DNA of 64,000 nt from Aquimarina sp. U1-2 (GTDB lineage: Bacteria; Bacteroidota; Bacteroidia; Flavobacteriales; Flavobacteriaceae). This document shows, one piece after another, positions 43,735-53,549 of the stretch. The stretch spans positions 124,001 to 188,000 of the forward strand of contig NZ_JAGKIK010000005.1 of NCBI RefSeq assembly GCF_017897595.1, in the 5' to 3' direction. Position numbers and translations under genes: made by a program. The stretch's first letter is position 1. Every line of letters starts with the position of its first letter. Below the pieces are notes generated by a model. That model saw nothing but the letters and a program-made list of their open reading frames with translations. It ran no database searches and was not told the origin of the DNA.

Positions 43735-43812
43735 AATACGTATTTCTTAAATTAATTATAGGTTATGATGATCTCAAAAATCTAAAAAAATTGTTAATCG
43801 GACAAAAAAAAC

Positions 43813-45570
43813 TCAAATTTCTTTTTCGCTAAGTTGCTTAGTATATAGTTCTTTATAATATCCTTTATTTCTTATTAGCTGATTATGAGTGCCTTGCTGA
43901 ATAATCTTGCCATTTTCTAAAACAATAATTTTATCAGCATTTTTGATGGTAGAAACGCGATGACTTACTATTAAAGTCGTTTTATCATGAGATATTTTGT
44001 TAATATTATGTAAAATCTCTTCTTCCGTTTCTGTGTCAACCGCAGATAGGCAATCATCAAAAAGAAATATAGCTGGATTTTTGATTATAGCTCTGGCGAT
44101 AGAAACTCGTTGCTTTTGCCCACCTGATAGGGTAATTCCTCGTTCTCCTAAGACCGTATCATATTGCTTTCCAAAATCCATAATATTATCATGCACAACC
44201 GCATTTTTTGCAGCGGTGTATACTTCTTCATTTGAAGCATTCTCTTTACCAAACTTAATGTTATTCTTAATACTATCACTAAATAAGAACGCATCCTGTG
44301 GCACATATCCGATACAGGTTCTCAACATGTCGAGGTTAAGCTCTTTAATAGGAACCCCATCAATACGTATTTCCCCATAAGTAACATCGTATAATCTCCC
44401 TATTAGATCCAGAATAGTTGATTTTCCTGAGCCTGTTTTACCAATGATACCTATAGTTTCACCATTTTTTACCGTAAAACTAATATTTTGTAAGGCAGTA
44501 ATATTAGTATCTTCATAAGTAAAAGAAACGTCAGAGAAGGTTATATTACCATTGATTGGTGTTTTTTTGGTTACTGTGTTTATAATTTCAGGCTCCTGAC
44601 TTAAAAACTCGTTAATTCTTGCTTGCGATGCTTCGGCTTGCTGAATGATAGAACTTACCCACCCTACAGTCGCGACAGGCCAAGTTAGCATATTTACATA
44701 CAATATAAATTGAACTATAATACCCAGTTCTTCAATAGTGCCATTAAGAAATTGTTTCCCGCCAATATAAATAACTAAAATATTACTGCAGCCTATCAAT
44801 AACACCATTAATGGGAAAAATAAAGCCTGAACTTTTGCCAGATCCAGATTTTTATCGCGACTGGTATTTGCTAATGCTGTAAAATTTTGGTGTGTTTGAG
44901 ATTCTATTCCGTAAGCTTTAATTACTGTTATGCCACTAAATGATTCTTGAGTAAACGTAGTTAATTTGGATAGAAATTCCTGTACAACAGTACTTCTTTT
45001 ATGAATAGCTACACTTAATTTATAAATAGAAATAGATAAGATAGGTAAAGGGGCAACAGTATATAAGGTAAGCTCTGGTGCAATACTTATCATATAGCCA
45101 ATCACTACTATAAACATAGTAATGGTATTAACGCTATACATTAACGCCGGACCAACATACATTCTTACTTTCGTAACATCTTCACTAATCCGATTCATAA
45201 GATCACCTGTACGATTTTTCTTATAAAAATTTAAAGATAATCTTTGATAGTGTTGATACACTTCGTTTTTTAAATCAAATTCTATAAACCGAGATACGAC
45301 AATAAAGGTCTGGCGCATCAAGAATGTGAATAGGGCCGAGATGAGAACGGCTCCCAAAATAAGTAAAATATTGATGATGAGGCCATTTCTAACTTGTGAG
45401 ATACTGGTAATTTCATTATCGAGGTATTGTTGAACCACATCTACAGAGTCTCCAACAAATGAAGGAACTAATGTAGAAAATACCCTGGCTATTATGGTAA
45501 TAATAAGGCCAACTAGAAGTCTGTATTTATAAGTTAAGAAGTATTTATTAAGATGGCGTAATGCACGCAT
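43813..45570 (-). CDS. ABC exporter, fused permease and ATPase
   Basis: A 585-aa half-transporter: six membrane helices (about 15-320) then an ATPase with Walker A GKTGSGKST, signature LSGGQKQRVSIARAI, Walker B IFLFDDCLSAVD and switch His in LIVSHRVST. It resembles MdlB/YheH-type multidrug exporters. The Walker B end reads DDCLSAVD, with Asp-Asp where many have Asp-Glu; catalytic Glu is therefore replaced by Asp, which in other exporters marks a slow or degenerate site. It probably pairs as a homodimer, or with a partner elsewhere. Confidence 0.92.
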   Translation of the reverse strand: MRALRHLNKYFLTYKYRLLVGLIITIIARVFSTLVPSFVGDSVDVVQQYLDNEITSISQVRNGLIINILLILGAVLISALFTFLMRQTFIVVSRFIEFDLKNEVYQHYQRLSLNFYKKNRTGDLMNRISEDVTKVRMYVGPALMYSVNTITMFIVVIGYMISIAPELTLYTVAPLPILSISIYKLSVAIHKRSTVVQEFLSKLTTFTQESFSGITVIKAYGIESQTHQNFTALANTSRDKNLDLAKVQALFFPLMVLLIGCSNILVIYIGGKQFLNGTIEELGIIVQFILYVNMLTWPVATVGWVSSIIQQAEASQARINEFLSQEPEIINTVTKKTPINGNITFSDVSFTYEDTNITALQNISFTVKNGETIGIIGKTGSGKSTILDLIGRLYDVTYGEIRIDGVPIKELNLDMLRTCIGYVPQDAFLFSDSIKNNIKFGKENASNEEVYTAAKNAVVHDNIMDFGKQYDTVLGERGITLSGGQKQRVSIARAIIKNPAIFLFDDCLSAVDTETEEEILHNINKISHDKTTLIVSHRVSTIKNADKIIVLENGKIIQQGTHNQLIRNKGYYKELYTKQLSEKEI

Positions 45571-45708
45571 AAAGGGCTTGTGTTTAGTATCTCTTATTAT
45601 TAAATTCGCAAAATTTATAAGCTTTTAAGTCAAATTTCACAAAAATAGATTATTTTAGCTTCTTGATTTTGAGTATTATATAATTTAACTATTTTAATTT
45701 TCTATAAC

Positions 45709-46815
45709 ATGACTACCCAAGTGCTTACTGCAAATCAATTAAAAAAAGAAGCCCCTGTATTTGGACAACTTTCATTTGACAATCACGAACAAATTGTTTT
45801 CTGTCAAGACAAAGATACGGGATTGAAGGCAATAATTGGTGTGCATAACACAATTTTGGGTCCAGCCCTTGGCGGAACGAGAATGTATGATTATCAAACA
45901 GAGTGGGATGCCCTTAATGATGTGCTTAGATTGTCTAGAGGGATGACCTATAAAGCTGCGATTACCGGGCTTGACCTAGGTGGTGGTAAAGCAGTGATTA
46001 TTGGTGATCCTAAGAAAATTAAAACTCCAGAACTGATGACTCGCTTTGGTAAGTTTGTACATACACTTGGAGGTAAATATTATACTGCAGAAGATGTAGG
46101 TATGGAAACTTCAGACATGGATATTGTTCGAGAAGTAACGCCTTATGTTACAGGGATTTCAGAATCTAAAGGAGGTGCAGGCAATCCTTCTCCTGTTACC
46201 GCCTATGGTGTATATATGGGAATGAAAGCTGCTACTAAATTTGCTTATGCTACCGATTCTTTAGAAGGAAAACGAATTTTGGTTGAGGGAATAGGTCATG
46301 TGGGTGAAGAACTTGTTCGATTGACTGCTGAAGAAGGTGCACATGTGATTATTAGCGATATTAATGAAGAAAGGTTAGAACAAGTACGTTTGAAACATGG
46401 AGTCGAGATCTTTAAAGGTGACGATCTGTATACTGAAAGTGCAGATATTTATGCTCCTTGTGCCTTGGGTGCTACCGTAAATGATCAAACGATTCGTAAA
46501 CTTAAAGTAAAAGTAATTGCAGGTGCCGCCAACAACCAGTTAGCTAATGAAGAGGTTCACGGTCCTCTATTACAAGATAAAGGGATAGTGTATGCTCCTG
46601 ATTTCTTAATCAATGCCGGAGGAATTATCAATGTTAATGCAGAGATTGCAGGATACTCCAGAGATGAGATCATGGTAAAGACAGAAAATATTTATAACAC
46701 TACTTTAGACATTTTAAATAAGGCTAAGGCTACTAATACCAGCACTAATGTCGCAGCGTTAAGTATAGCTGAAGATAGAATTGCGGCTAAAAAAGAAAGT
46801 AATACCCAGAAATAA
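45709..46815 (+). CDS. Leucine dehydrogenase (Glu/Leu/Phe/Val dehydrogenase)
   Basis: A 368-aa NAD-dependent amino-acid dehydrogenase that deaminates branched-chain amino acids. The substrate-binding region GPALGGTRMYDYQTE and catalytic Lys in AAITGLDLGGGKAVI are present; the C-terminal Rossmann motif is ILVEGIGHVGEEL, and INAGGIINVNAEI follows. Length and motifs match leucine dehydrogenase better than glutamate dehydrogenase. It is divergent from the ABC exporter. About 200 bp separates it from nusB. Confidence 0.92.
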   Translation: MTTQVLTANQLKKEAPVFGQLSFDNHEQIVFCQDKDTGLKAIIGVHNTILGPALGGTRMYDYQTEWDALNDVLRLSRGMTYKAAITGLDLGGGKAVIIGDPKKIKTPELMTRFGKFVHTLGGKYYTAEDVGMETSDMDIVREVTPYVTGISESKGGAGNPSPVTAYGVYMGMKAATKFAYATDSLEGKRILVEGIGHVGEELVRLTAEEGAHVIISDINEERLEQVRLKHGVEIFKGDDLYTESADIYAPCALGATVNDQTIRKLKVKVIAGAANNQLANEEVHGPLLQDKGIVYAPDFLINAGGIINVNAEIAGYSRDEIMVKTENIYNTTLDILNKAKATNTSTNVAALSIAEDRIAAKKESNTQK

Positions 46816-46951
46816 TCCAACTTATGAGCTGTAGTAGTATCGCAAAAAGGATAAAGTGAATCTAAAATTCAACTTTTTTTAAGAACTGAAAATAGTTTAA
46901 ATCAATTCAATAATAAAAGTAGATTTAGTCTAGACAGATTAAAAAAAAAAG

Positions 46952-46959
46952 TATTTTTG
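46952..46959 (+). promoter_or_regulatory. -7 promoter element of nusB
   Basis: TATTTTTG fits TAnnTTTG and would start the transcript near 46967, inside the hairpin that begins at 46962. Confidence 0.4.
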
Positions 46960-46961
46960 CA

Positions 46962-46993
46962 GGGTAAAAGTCAAATTGATTTTTACCCTTTTT
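46962..46993 (+). terminator. Hairpin with T-run before nusB
   Basis: GGGTAAAA (46962-46969) pairs with TTTTACCC (46981-46988), followed by TTTTT. It lies 147 bp after the leucine dehydrogenase stop and 31 bp before the nusB ATG, so it could end the former or shape the nusB leader. Confidence 0.6.
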
Positions 46994-47018
46994 ATATAAT
47001 TGTTCTTTGTAATTTTCT

Positions 47019-47963
47019 ATGTTAACCAGACGACATATTAGAGTAAAAGTAATGCAGTCTCTATATTCTATACAGCAGACTCAAAGTGATAACCTTGATA
47101 AAGAAGAAAAATTTCTTCTTTACAGTATTAACCAGATGTATGATCTATTTCTGATTAATCTGCAATTGCTTATAGAAATAAAAAAGCACGCCACCGATTT
47201 TTTAACGAAAAGTCAAAAGAAATATCTTGCTACTTCAGAAGAAAAGAATCCCAATACCAAATTTATACATAACGAAGTATTATCAATGCTTCAAAAAAAT
47301 AGGCAGCTTAAAGCCGAAGTTGAAAAGAAAAAACTCAATTGCTGGCAGTTAGATGATGAATATGTCAAAATATTATGGGCCGAGATTAAAAATAGTGAGC
47401 TGTACAACGATTATATGAGTACAACACTTAGTTCTTTTAAAGAGGATAAAGATTTTATAATTGATATTTTTAAAGAAGTCATTGCTCCCAACGATAAACT
47501 TTATGATTATATAGAAGATAAAAATTTAACCTGGATAGATGACTTACCCTTGATTAATACGGCAATAATTAAAATGTTGCGCAAGAGCAAGCCTTCTCAT
47601 GATGAGAATAAACTACTACCTAAATTATATAAAGATATTGATGATAAAAAATTTGCTATAGATATTTTTAGAAAAACAGCACTTAACGGTAAAGAGTTTA
47701 CTAAAGAAATCGATGGTAAAACGCCAAATTGGGATCAAGATCGTATTGCAGAATTAGATAAAGCGATCATTAAAATGGCGATTTGTGAATTCATAAAATT
47801 TCCGTCTATACCGATAAAAGTGACAATTAACGAATATTTAGAAATTGCAAAAGAGTATAGTACTCCTAAAAGTAGTATTTTTATTAATGGTATTTTGGAT
47901 AAATTATCTAAAGAGTATCAGGAAAATGGCAAATTAAATAAAGTAGGCCGAGGGCTTATGTAG
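47019..47963 (+). CDS. nusB: Transcription antitermination factor NusB
   Basis: A 314-aa protein; the NusB fold occupies about residues 185-310 (INTAIIKMLRKSK, DRIAELDKAIIKMAICEF, PIKVTINEYLEIAKEYSTP, FINGILDKL), and a long N-terminal helical extension precedes it, which is normal for Bacteroidota. It binds boxA RNA with NusE to prevent termination in rRNA operons. The first residues (RRHIRVKVMQSLYSI) are also NusB-like. It is followed after 48 bp by a DUF1573 gene and then yajC, a conserved order. Confidence 0.93.
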   Translation: MLTRRHIRVKVMQSLYSIQQTQSDNLDKEEKFLLYSINQMYDLFLINLQLLIEIKKHATDFLTKSQKKYLATSEEKNPNTKFIHNEVLSMLQKNRQLKAEVEKKKLNCWQLDDEYVKILWAEIKNSELYNDYMSTTLSSFKEDKDFIIDIFKEVIAPNDKLYDYIEDKNLTWIDDLPLINTAIIKMLRKSKPSHDENKLLPKLYKDIDDKKFAIDIFRKTALNGKEFTKEIDGKTPNWDQDRIAELDKAIIKMAICEFIKFPSIPIKVTINEYLEIAKEYSTPKSSIFINGILDKLSKEYQENGKLNKVGRGLM

Positions 47964-48011
47964 TTCAAAAAAAAACGTATTTTTACCCTCAAATAATTAA
48001 AAACCCAAGTA

Positions 48012-48491
48012 ATGAAAAAAGGAATCTTAATTCTAGCTGGAATTTTTGCTATGACATTTGTGTCGTGTAAAGATGATGCTGCTAAAAAAGTTAAAGACGA
48101 AAATGTAGAAATTGCTTCAGAACGTGATGCAAAAAACACAGACTTTCCGGTAATGACTTTTTCTGAAACAGAGCATGATTTCGGGACTATCAATGAAGGA
48201 GATGTAGTAGAGCATAAATTTACATTTACCAATACTGGTAAAGCTCCTCTTGTAATAGTAAACGCTAAAGGAAGCTGTGGTTGTACTGTACCCGAGTGGA
48301 CAAAAGAGCCTATAGCGCCAGGTGCATCCGGAGAAATGTTAGTAAAATTTAATTCTAACGGGAAACCAAACCAGCAAACCAAGCAAGTAACTATTACTAC
48401 AAATACAGAAGCTGGTAAAGAAATCCTAAAAATAAAAGCATTGGTAACTCCAAAGGCTAAGCCTGCTAGCGGAACTCCAGTAAGCAAATAA
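48012..48491 (+). CDS. DUF1573 lipoprotein
   Basis: A 159-aa protein with a lipobox FVSC near residue 18 and a DUF1573 beta-sandwich (about 50-150): FSETEHDFGTINEGDVVEHK, FTFTNTGKAPLVI, NAKGSCGCTVPEW, an ASH/MSP-like pattern with the conserved CGCT. Function unknown; such domains are commonly periplasmic. It sits between nusB and yajC with gaps of 48 and 5 bp, so it belongs to their operon. A long minus-strand frame over it is only its shadow. Confidence 0.93.
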   Translation: MKKGILILAGIFAMTFVSCKDDAAKKVKDENVEIASERDAKNTDFPVMTFSETEHDFGTINEGDVVEHKFTFTNTGKAPLVIVNAKGSCGCTVPEWTKEPIAPGASGEMLVKFNSNGKPNQQTKQVTITTNTEAGKEILKIKALVTPKAKPASGTPVSK

Positions 48492-48496
48492 TTTTT

Positions 48497-48796
48497 ATGG
48501 AAGGATTTGGAGGGCAACTACCTTTTATCCTATTGATATTTGTGGTGATGTATTTTTTTATGATACGACCACAAATGCAAAAGGCAAAAAAGGAGAAAAA
48601 ATTTGCTGAAGAACTAAAAAAAGGCGATCGTGTAGTAACCAAAAGTGGTCTTCATGGTAAAGTTTTTGATTTCAGTGAAAAAAATAATGCAGTAGTTATT
48701 GAAACAGGTGCTGGTAAATTAACTTTTGATAAATCGGCTATTTCTTTAGAGATGAGTCAAAAATTAAATACGCCCCCTGCAGAAAAGAAAAAATAA
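48497..48796 (+). CDS. yajC: Preprotein translocase subunit YajC
   Basis: A 99-aa small membrane protein of the Sec/YidC holotranslocon. One helix (about 8-24) ends in VVMYFFMIRPQMQKAKKEKK, the family signature, and the soluble tail has LKKGDRVVTKSGLHGKV. It is the last gene of the nusB-DUF1573-yajC set and is followed by a strong terminator. Confidence 0.96.
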   Translation: MEGFGGQLPFILLIFVVMYFFMIRPQMQKAKKEKKFAEELKKGDRVVTKSGLHGKVFDFSEKNNAVVIETGAGKLTFDKSAISLEMSQKLNTPPAEKKK

Positions 48797-48817
48797 TACT
48801 AGCATTGATATGTATAC

Positions 48818-48851
48818 AAAAAGCGCAATGATTTAAACTGTTGCGCTTTTT
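48818..48851. terminator. Bidirectional terminator between yajC and pepT
   Basis: AAAAAGCGCAA (48818-48828) pairs with TTGCGCTTTTT (48841-48851) with T on the plus side and A/T on the minus side, in the convergent gap. Confidence 0.92.
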
Positions 48852-48880
48852 TAATTTTTAAGCGAGTTTTTTAAATCAGT

Positions 48881-50140
48881 TCACGATAAGGTACTCAAAT
48901 CATCGCTTCTTTCTGCTGTCAATTCAGCGATTTTTACGATTACTTCTACCGCCTTGATCATGCTTTCTACAGGAACATATTCATATCGACCATGAAAATT
49001 ATGTCCGCCGGCAAAAATATTAGGACAAGGTAGTCCCATATAGCTTAATTGAGATCCATCGGTACCCCCACGAATAGGTTTAATTTTTAGAGTGATACCA
49101 AGAGATTTCATAGCTTCTTCTGCTATATCTACAATATGCATTACCGGCTCTATTTTTTCTTGCATATTATAATATTGATCGTGAATTTTGATTGTAGTTA
49201 CCTCATTTTTATGTTTTTTATTTATGGTCGTTGATACTTTTTTAATGACCTCTTTTCGCGCTTCAAACTGCTCTTTATCGTGATCTCTTATTATGTAATG
49301 TAGTTCGGTTTTCTCAACTCCTCCATGCATAGTGTGTAAATGAAAAAAACCTTCTCGACCGCTTGTATGCTCAGGTGTTTCTGTTTTAGGTAACGAATTG
49401 ATAAAATCTTGCGCTATATAGATGCTATTGATCATTTTTCCCTTGGCATATCCTGGATGAACTATTTTTCCCTTTACGGTAACAATTGCTTCGGCAGCGT
49501 TAAAATTTTCATATTCCAATTCACCGATCTCACTACCATCCATAGTGTATGCCCAATCTGCTCCAAATTTTTCAACATCAAATTTATGAGCACCTCTTCC
49601 GATTTCTTCGTCTGGTGTAAATCCAATACGTATTTTTCCGTGTTTGATTTCAGGGTGTTGTATCAAATACTCCATAGCCGTAATGATTTCGGTAATCCCA
49701 GCTTTATCATCAGCGCCCAATAGTGTAGTACCATCGGTAGTAATAAGCGTCTGGCCTACATACTGTTTAAGGTCGTTAAAATAATCTGGCGACAGTACAA
49801 TATTCTCTTCTTTATTTAAAATAATGTCCTTGCCATCGTACGTGTCTATAATTTGAGGTTGTATTCCTTTTCCGGTAAAATCTGGACTCGTATCAAAATG
49901 GGAAATAAATCCGATGGTAGGTGTTTCTTTATTGATGTTTGAAGGTAGTGTTGCCATGATGTAGGCATTTTTATCAATAGTTACATCGTGAAGACCTATG
50001 TTTTTTAATTCTTGTACTAGTAGATTGGCAAGATCCCACTGTTTGGCTGTACTTGGGGTAGTAGTACTTGTGGGATCACTTTCGGTATCGATGACTACGT
50101 AGCTTAAGAATCTTTTGATGATGTTTTTTTTAGAAATCAT
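48881..50140 (-). CDS. pepT: Peptidase T
   Basis: A 419-aa cytosolic M20 tripeptidase. The two-zinc site is visible as [12 protein letters not shown] (His, Asp), [11 protein letters not shown] (bridging Asp) and [12 protein letters not shown] (catalytic Glu-Glu), then [15 protein letters not shown] and [16 protein letters not shown], the PepT-specific C-terminal region. It removes the N-terminal residue of tripeptides. Convergent with yajC and divergent from pyrD. Confidence 0.96.
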   Translation of the reverse strand: MISKKNIIKRFLSYVVIDTESDPTSTTTPSTAKQWDLANLLVQELKNIGLHDVTIDKNAYIMATLPSNINKETPTIGFISHFDTSPDFTGKGIQPQIIDTYDGKDIILNKEENIVLSPDYFNDLKQYVGQTLITTDGTTLLGADDKAGITEIITAMEYLIQHPEIKHGKIRIGFTPDEEIGRGAHKFDVEKFGADWAYTMDGSEIGELEYENFNAAEAIVTVKGKIVHPGYAKGKMINSIYIAQDFINSLPKTETPEHTSGREGFFHLHTMHGGVEKTELHYIIRDHDKEQFEARKEVIKKVSTTINKKHKNEVTTIKIHDQYYNMQEKIEPVMHIVDIAEEAMKSLGITLKIKPIRGGTDGSQLSYMGLPCPNIFAGGHNFHGRYEYVPVESMIKAVEVIVKIAELTAERSDDLSTLS

Positions 50141-50232
50141 GGTGATAATATGTTTACTATTCTGAAGAAATCAAAATTACGCTTTTATTAGAAGCCTTTA
50201 TAACTTATTTTTACCCGAGTAAATCCCAGTTC

Positions 50233-51255
50233 ATGTATAGACTTTTGATTCGCCCGCTACTATTTCAGTTTGATCCCGAAAAAGTACATCACTTTACCTT
50301 TAAAATGATCAAAATCCTTTTTAAAATCCCGCTTGTTCCTTCTGTATTTAAAAAGATATACAGGACTAACGACCCTAGGTTGCAAAGAGAAGTTTTTGGA
50401 CTCACATTTAAAAACCCTGTAGGGCTTGCTGCCGGTTTTGATAAAGATGCCAAATTATATAATGAATTGGATGATTTTGGATTTGGTTTTATTGAGATAG
50501 GAACAGTAACTCCAAAAGCTCAGGATGGAAATTCTAAAAAACGGTTATTTCGGCTTAAAAAAGATAAAGCGATTATCAATCGAATGGGATTTAATAATGA
50601 AGGTGTAGGCAGCGCGGTGAAGCGATTAAAAAGGAATAAAGGAGTTTTAATTGGTGGTAATATCGGAAAAAACAAAGTGACATCAAACGAGAATGCGGTC
50701 GATGATTACAAAATATGTTTTGCAGCGCTCTTTGATTATGTGGATTATTTTGTAGTAAATGTTAGTTCACCCAATACTCCTAATTTGCGAGAGCTTCAGG
50801 ATAAAGAACCGCTGACCGAGCTTTTAAACACATTACAATCAGAAAATAAGAAGAAATCCTCTAAAAAACCTATTTTACTAAAAATTGCTCCCGACTTAAC
50901 CAACGATCAACTTCTGGACATTATTGATATCGTAAAGGATACCCAGATTTCTGGAGTTATTGCCACAAACACCACGATCTCACGCAAAGGATTAAGATCA
51001 AATATAACGCTGGCAAATGAAAAGGGAGGACTTAGTGGTAAGCCTTTGACAAAAAGATCAACCGAGGTTATTCGGTTTTTATCAGAAAAAAGTAACCAAG
51101 CTTTTCCAATTATTGGTGTGGGTGGTATTCATTCTGCCGAGGATGCACTTGAAAAATTAGCAGCAGGAGCAAGTCTGGTACAGTTATATACTGGTTTTAT
51201 TTATGAAGGCCCCCAATTAATCAAAGATATCAATAAGGCGCTTCTACAAAATTAA
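50233..51255 (+). CDS. pyrD: Quinone-dependent dihydroorotate dehydrogenase
   Basis: A 340-aa class 2 DHODH, membrane-associated, which oxidises dihydroorotate in pyrimidine synthesis and passes electrons to the quinone pool. Features: an N-terminal amphipathic segment ([19 protein letters not shown]), [24 protein letters not shown], the catalytic Ser region [15 protein letters not shown], and [20 protein letters not shown] for FMN phosphate. All expected. The stop is 5 bp before the LysE gene, so both are probably on one transcript. Confidence 0.97.
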   Translation: MYRLLIRPLLFQFDPEKVHHFTFKMIKILFKIPLVPSVFKKIYRTNDPRLQREVFGLTFKNPVGLAAGFDKDAKLYNELDDFGFGFIEIGTVTPKAQDGNSKKRLFRLKKDKAIINRMGFNNEGVGSAVKRLKRNKGVLIGGNIGKNKVTSNENAVDDYKICFAALFDYVDYFVVNVSSPNTPNLRELQDKEPLTELLNTLQSENKKKSSKKPILLKIAPDLTNDQLLDIIDIVKDTQISGVIATNTTISRKGLRSNITLANEKGGLSGKPLTKRSTEVIRFLSEKSNQAFPIIGVGGIHSAEDALEKLAAGASLVQLYTGFIYEGPQLIKDINKALLQN

Positions 51256-51260
51256 ATATA

Positions 51261-51893
51261 ATGGATATAGATTACGGAACGTTATATGCCTTTGCCATAT
51301 CTTCTACAATACTTGCTATTTCCCCTGGTCCTGATAATATTTACGTGCTTACTCAAAGCATAGTTCACGGAAAAAAATATGGTTTGGCTGTAGTAGCTGG
51401 TTTAATGACCGGATGCTTTTTCCATACTACATTAGTGGCATTTGGAGTATCAGCCATTATAAAACAGAGTGACACATTATTTTTTGCAATTAAACTTTTT
51501 GGAGCCCTATATGTTTTGTATTTGGCCTACAAAGTGCTTAAAAGTGATCATAGATTGCAATTAAGTGAGACTAGTACTCAAAAAAAGAGTTTAGGGCAAT
51601 TGTATAAGCAAGGCTTGCTTATGAATGTATTAAACCCAAAAGTTTCGATCTTCTTTTTAGCTTTTTTTCCTGGATTTTTATTTAGTCAAACCTTAACAAA
51701 TGTTGTTCAGTTTTATATTCTGGGTTTATTATTTGTGATCACAGGAGTTATGGTGTTTGGATCTATTGCTATTGCCGCCGGAACGATATCTAACTATTTG
51801 AAAAGAAATATGAAAGCTGGTTATTTCCTAAAATGGTTACAAATAGTTGTGTTTGTTGGAATTTCGATAGTCATTCTATTTTCAGATAGATAG
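51261..51893 (+). CDS. LysE family translocator
   Basis: A 210-aa membrane exporter with about six helices. The N-terminal SPGPDNIYVLTQSI is the LysE/RhtB signature, and GLLMNVLNPKVSIFFLAFFP is the second conserved block. Members export amino acids; the substrate is unknown. It follows pyrD by 5 bp. Confidence 0.92.
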   Translation: MDIDYGTLYAFAISSTILAISPGPDNIYVLTQSIVHGKKYGLAVVAGLMTGCFFHTTLVAFGVSAIIKQSDTLFFAIKLFGALYVLYLAYKVLKSDHRLQLSETSTQKKSLGQLYKQGLLMNVLNPKVSIFFLAFFPGFLFSQTLTNVVQFYILGLLFVITGVMVFGSIAIAAGTISNYLKRNMKAGYFLKWLQIVVFVGISIVILFSDR

Positions 51894-52033
51894 CGATAGT
51901 AACGTGAATTTGAGAGCTATCAGGTGTAACTTAGGATTACACGATATTTCATTCTCAAAATGTTAAACGATAAGCTAGAACATGTTCTGATGGGTGTATA
52001 CTTCTTTTAACTTACGTACATTCAAATATATTA

Positions 52034-52849
52034 TTATGCTGTTTTATTATCATCTTTTACGTAGTTAATTTTTTTCTTCAGTCTCATATTTAGAAACTCA
52101 ATAAACAAAGAAAAAGCAATGGCAAAATATAAATATCCTTTGGGGATAGCGCCAATCTCTTGCCCAAATATAACGGTGTGAGAAAGATGCGCTGCTTCTG
52201 TAATCAACATAAAGCCGATAAGTATTAAAAAAGATAATGCTAATAATTGCATCGAGGGGTGTTTGTTGATAAATTCGCGAATAGCATTTGCAAAGATCAG
52301 CATGATTAAAATGGATATTACGACTGCGATGATCATAATAATCAGAGCATCGTTTGGTTTTTCGCCTAAACCATTAGTCATTCCAATAGCGGTAAGAATC
52401 GAATCGATAGAGAAAATGAAATCAATCAGCAAAATTTGAAGTAGTGCTTTTGAAAATGAGGTAATTTTTTTTTGGCTCAGTTTTGTTTCACCATGTTTAG
52501 GAATGTCTACTTTTTCATGAATTTCTGAGGTGCTTTTATACAGCAAGAACAAACCGCCAAAAAATAAAATTAAACTTTGCCAACTTAACCCTACGGTAAT
52601 CCAGGAGTTGTCGATTGTATAAAAAGGTTCTTGCAGTGCAATTAAATACGAAACCCCTATTAATAACAAGATCCTTTGAATCATGGCAAGAGCAAGACCC
52701 CAGTTTGTAGCTTTTTTCTGGTCTTTAGCAGGTAGTTTACTTGCGGCAATAGAAATAAAGACAATATTATCTATCCCTAATACTATTTCTAGAAAAGTAA
52801 GTGTGATTAAAGCTACCCAGGCATCTGTACTGGCAAATATTTCAAACAT
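52034..52849 (-). CDS. TerC family membrane protein
   Basis: A 271-aa integral membrane protein with about seven helices. Family motifs are FLEIVLGIDNIVFISIAASKLP and LLIDFIFSIDSILTAIGMTN in two halves, each with the conserved acidic Asp in a membrane segment. TerC proteins relate to metal (Mn2+) efflux and stress tolerance; the closest type here is the YjbE/YkoY-like group without CBS domains. Monocistronic and convergent with LysE. Confidence 0.92.
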   Translation of the reverse strand: MFEIFASTDAWVALITLTFLEIVLGIDNIVFISIAASKLPAKDQKKATNWGLALAMIQRILLLIGVSYLIALQEPFYTIDNSWITVGLSWQSLILFFGGLFLLYKSTSEIHEKVDIPKHGETKLSQKKITSFSKALLQILLIDFIFSIDSILTAIGMTNGLGEKPNDALIIMIIAVVISILIMLIFANAIREFINKHPSMQLLALSFLILIGFMLITEAAHLSHTVIFGQEIGAIPKGYLYFAIAFSLFIEFLNMRLKKKINYVKDDNKTA

Positions 52850-53029
52850 AATGGTGTCTTTACGATAAGTTCATTTACAAAAATATGAAAGTTGCCAAAT
52901 CTTATATAGAACTGGTTTAAACTTTTTTAATGAGTAATTTTAAAGCGAAAGAGGTAATATACTTAGGTAACGTAATTTTTATATGTATAACGGTACTATG
53001 GAAGTCAAAAAAAATAGTAACTAAAAAAA

Positions 53030-53071
53030 GAAGCATCAAAAGAGAATTTATGATATTCCTTTTAATGCTTC
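53030..53071 (-). terminator. Intrinsic terminator of the CsbD gene
   Basis: GAAGCAT (53030-53036) pairs with ATGCTTC (53065-53071), extended by AAAAG/CTTTT; on the minus strand a run of T follows. It lies 28 bases past the CsbD stop. Confidence 0.8.
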
Positions 53072-53098
53072 ATAACGGAGATTTATAAAAGTACTCTG

Positions 53099-53284
53099 TT
53101 ATAATTTTTCTATTTCTTTCTTTAGCTCTTCTTTTGTTTTTCCCGTTTTTTCTTGAAGTCTACCCAGCATTTCGTCGAATTTACCTTCAGTGTACGAGGT
53201 GTCATCATCGGTTACTTTTCCGTATTTTTGCTTAAATTGACCTTTTACTTGTTTCCATTTTCCTTCTAATTGATCATTATTCAT
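53099..53284 (-). CDS. CsbD family stress protein
   Basis: A 61-aa hydrophilic helical protein with the CsbD pattern: NNDQLEGKWKQVKGQFKQ, YGKVTDDD and MLGRLQEKTGKTKEELKKEI. CsbD-like proteins are induced by general stress; the biochemical role is unknown. Own terminator follows. The upstream 265 bp holds no clear promoter motif. Confidence 0.9.
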   Translation of the reverse strand: MNNDQLEGKWKQVKGQFKQKYGKVTDDDTSYTEGKFDEMLGRLQEKTGKTKEELKKEIEKL

Positions 53285-53549
53285 ACCGAGTTTTTTTTGA
53301 TTTATATAAATTTACCTTAAAGTGCAGTTTTATAGTAACGCATATCAATAAAATCTTTCTTCATTCAGAAAAGTTCTGGGTCAAAAAGAAGTTAATGAAC
53401 GTTATGCATTCTAAAAAATAATTTTACATTTATACATTAAATTCAATTTTGACCTGAAACTTTACTATCAAGGTAAGAGTTTGTAAGGTCTAGTTGATTT
53501 TCTGAATGAAATTAGGTTTGCCCTTTGTCTTCTTGTTTGATGAATTAAA

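Noticed and set aside
47918..48517. Long minus-strand open frame over the nusB end and DUF1573 gene
   Set aside because: It is fully antisense to two well-supported genes (NusB C-terminus and DUF1573) and its translation is low-complexity and hydrophobic without any motif.
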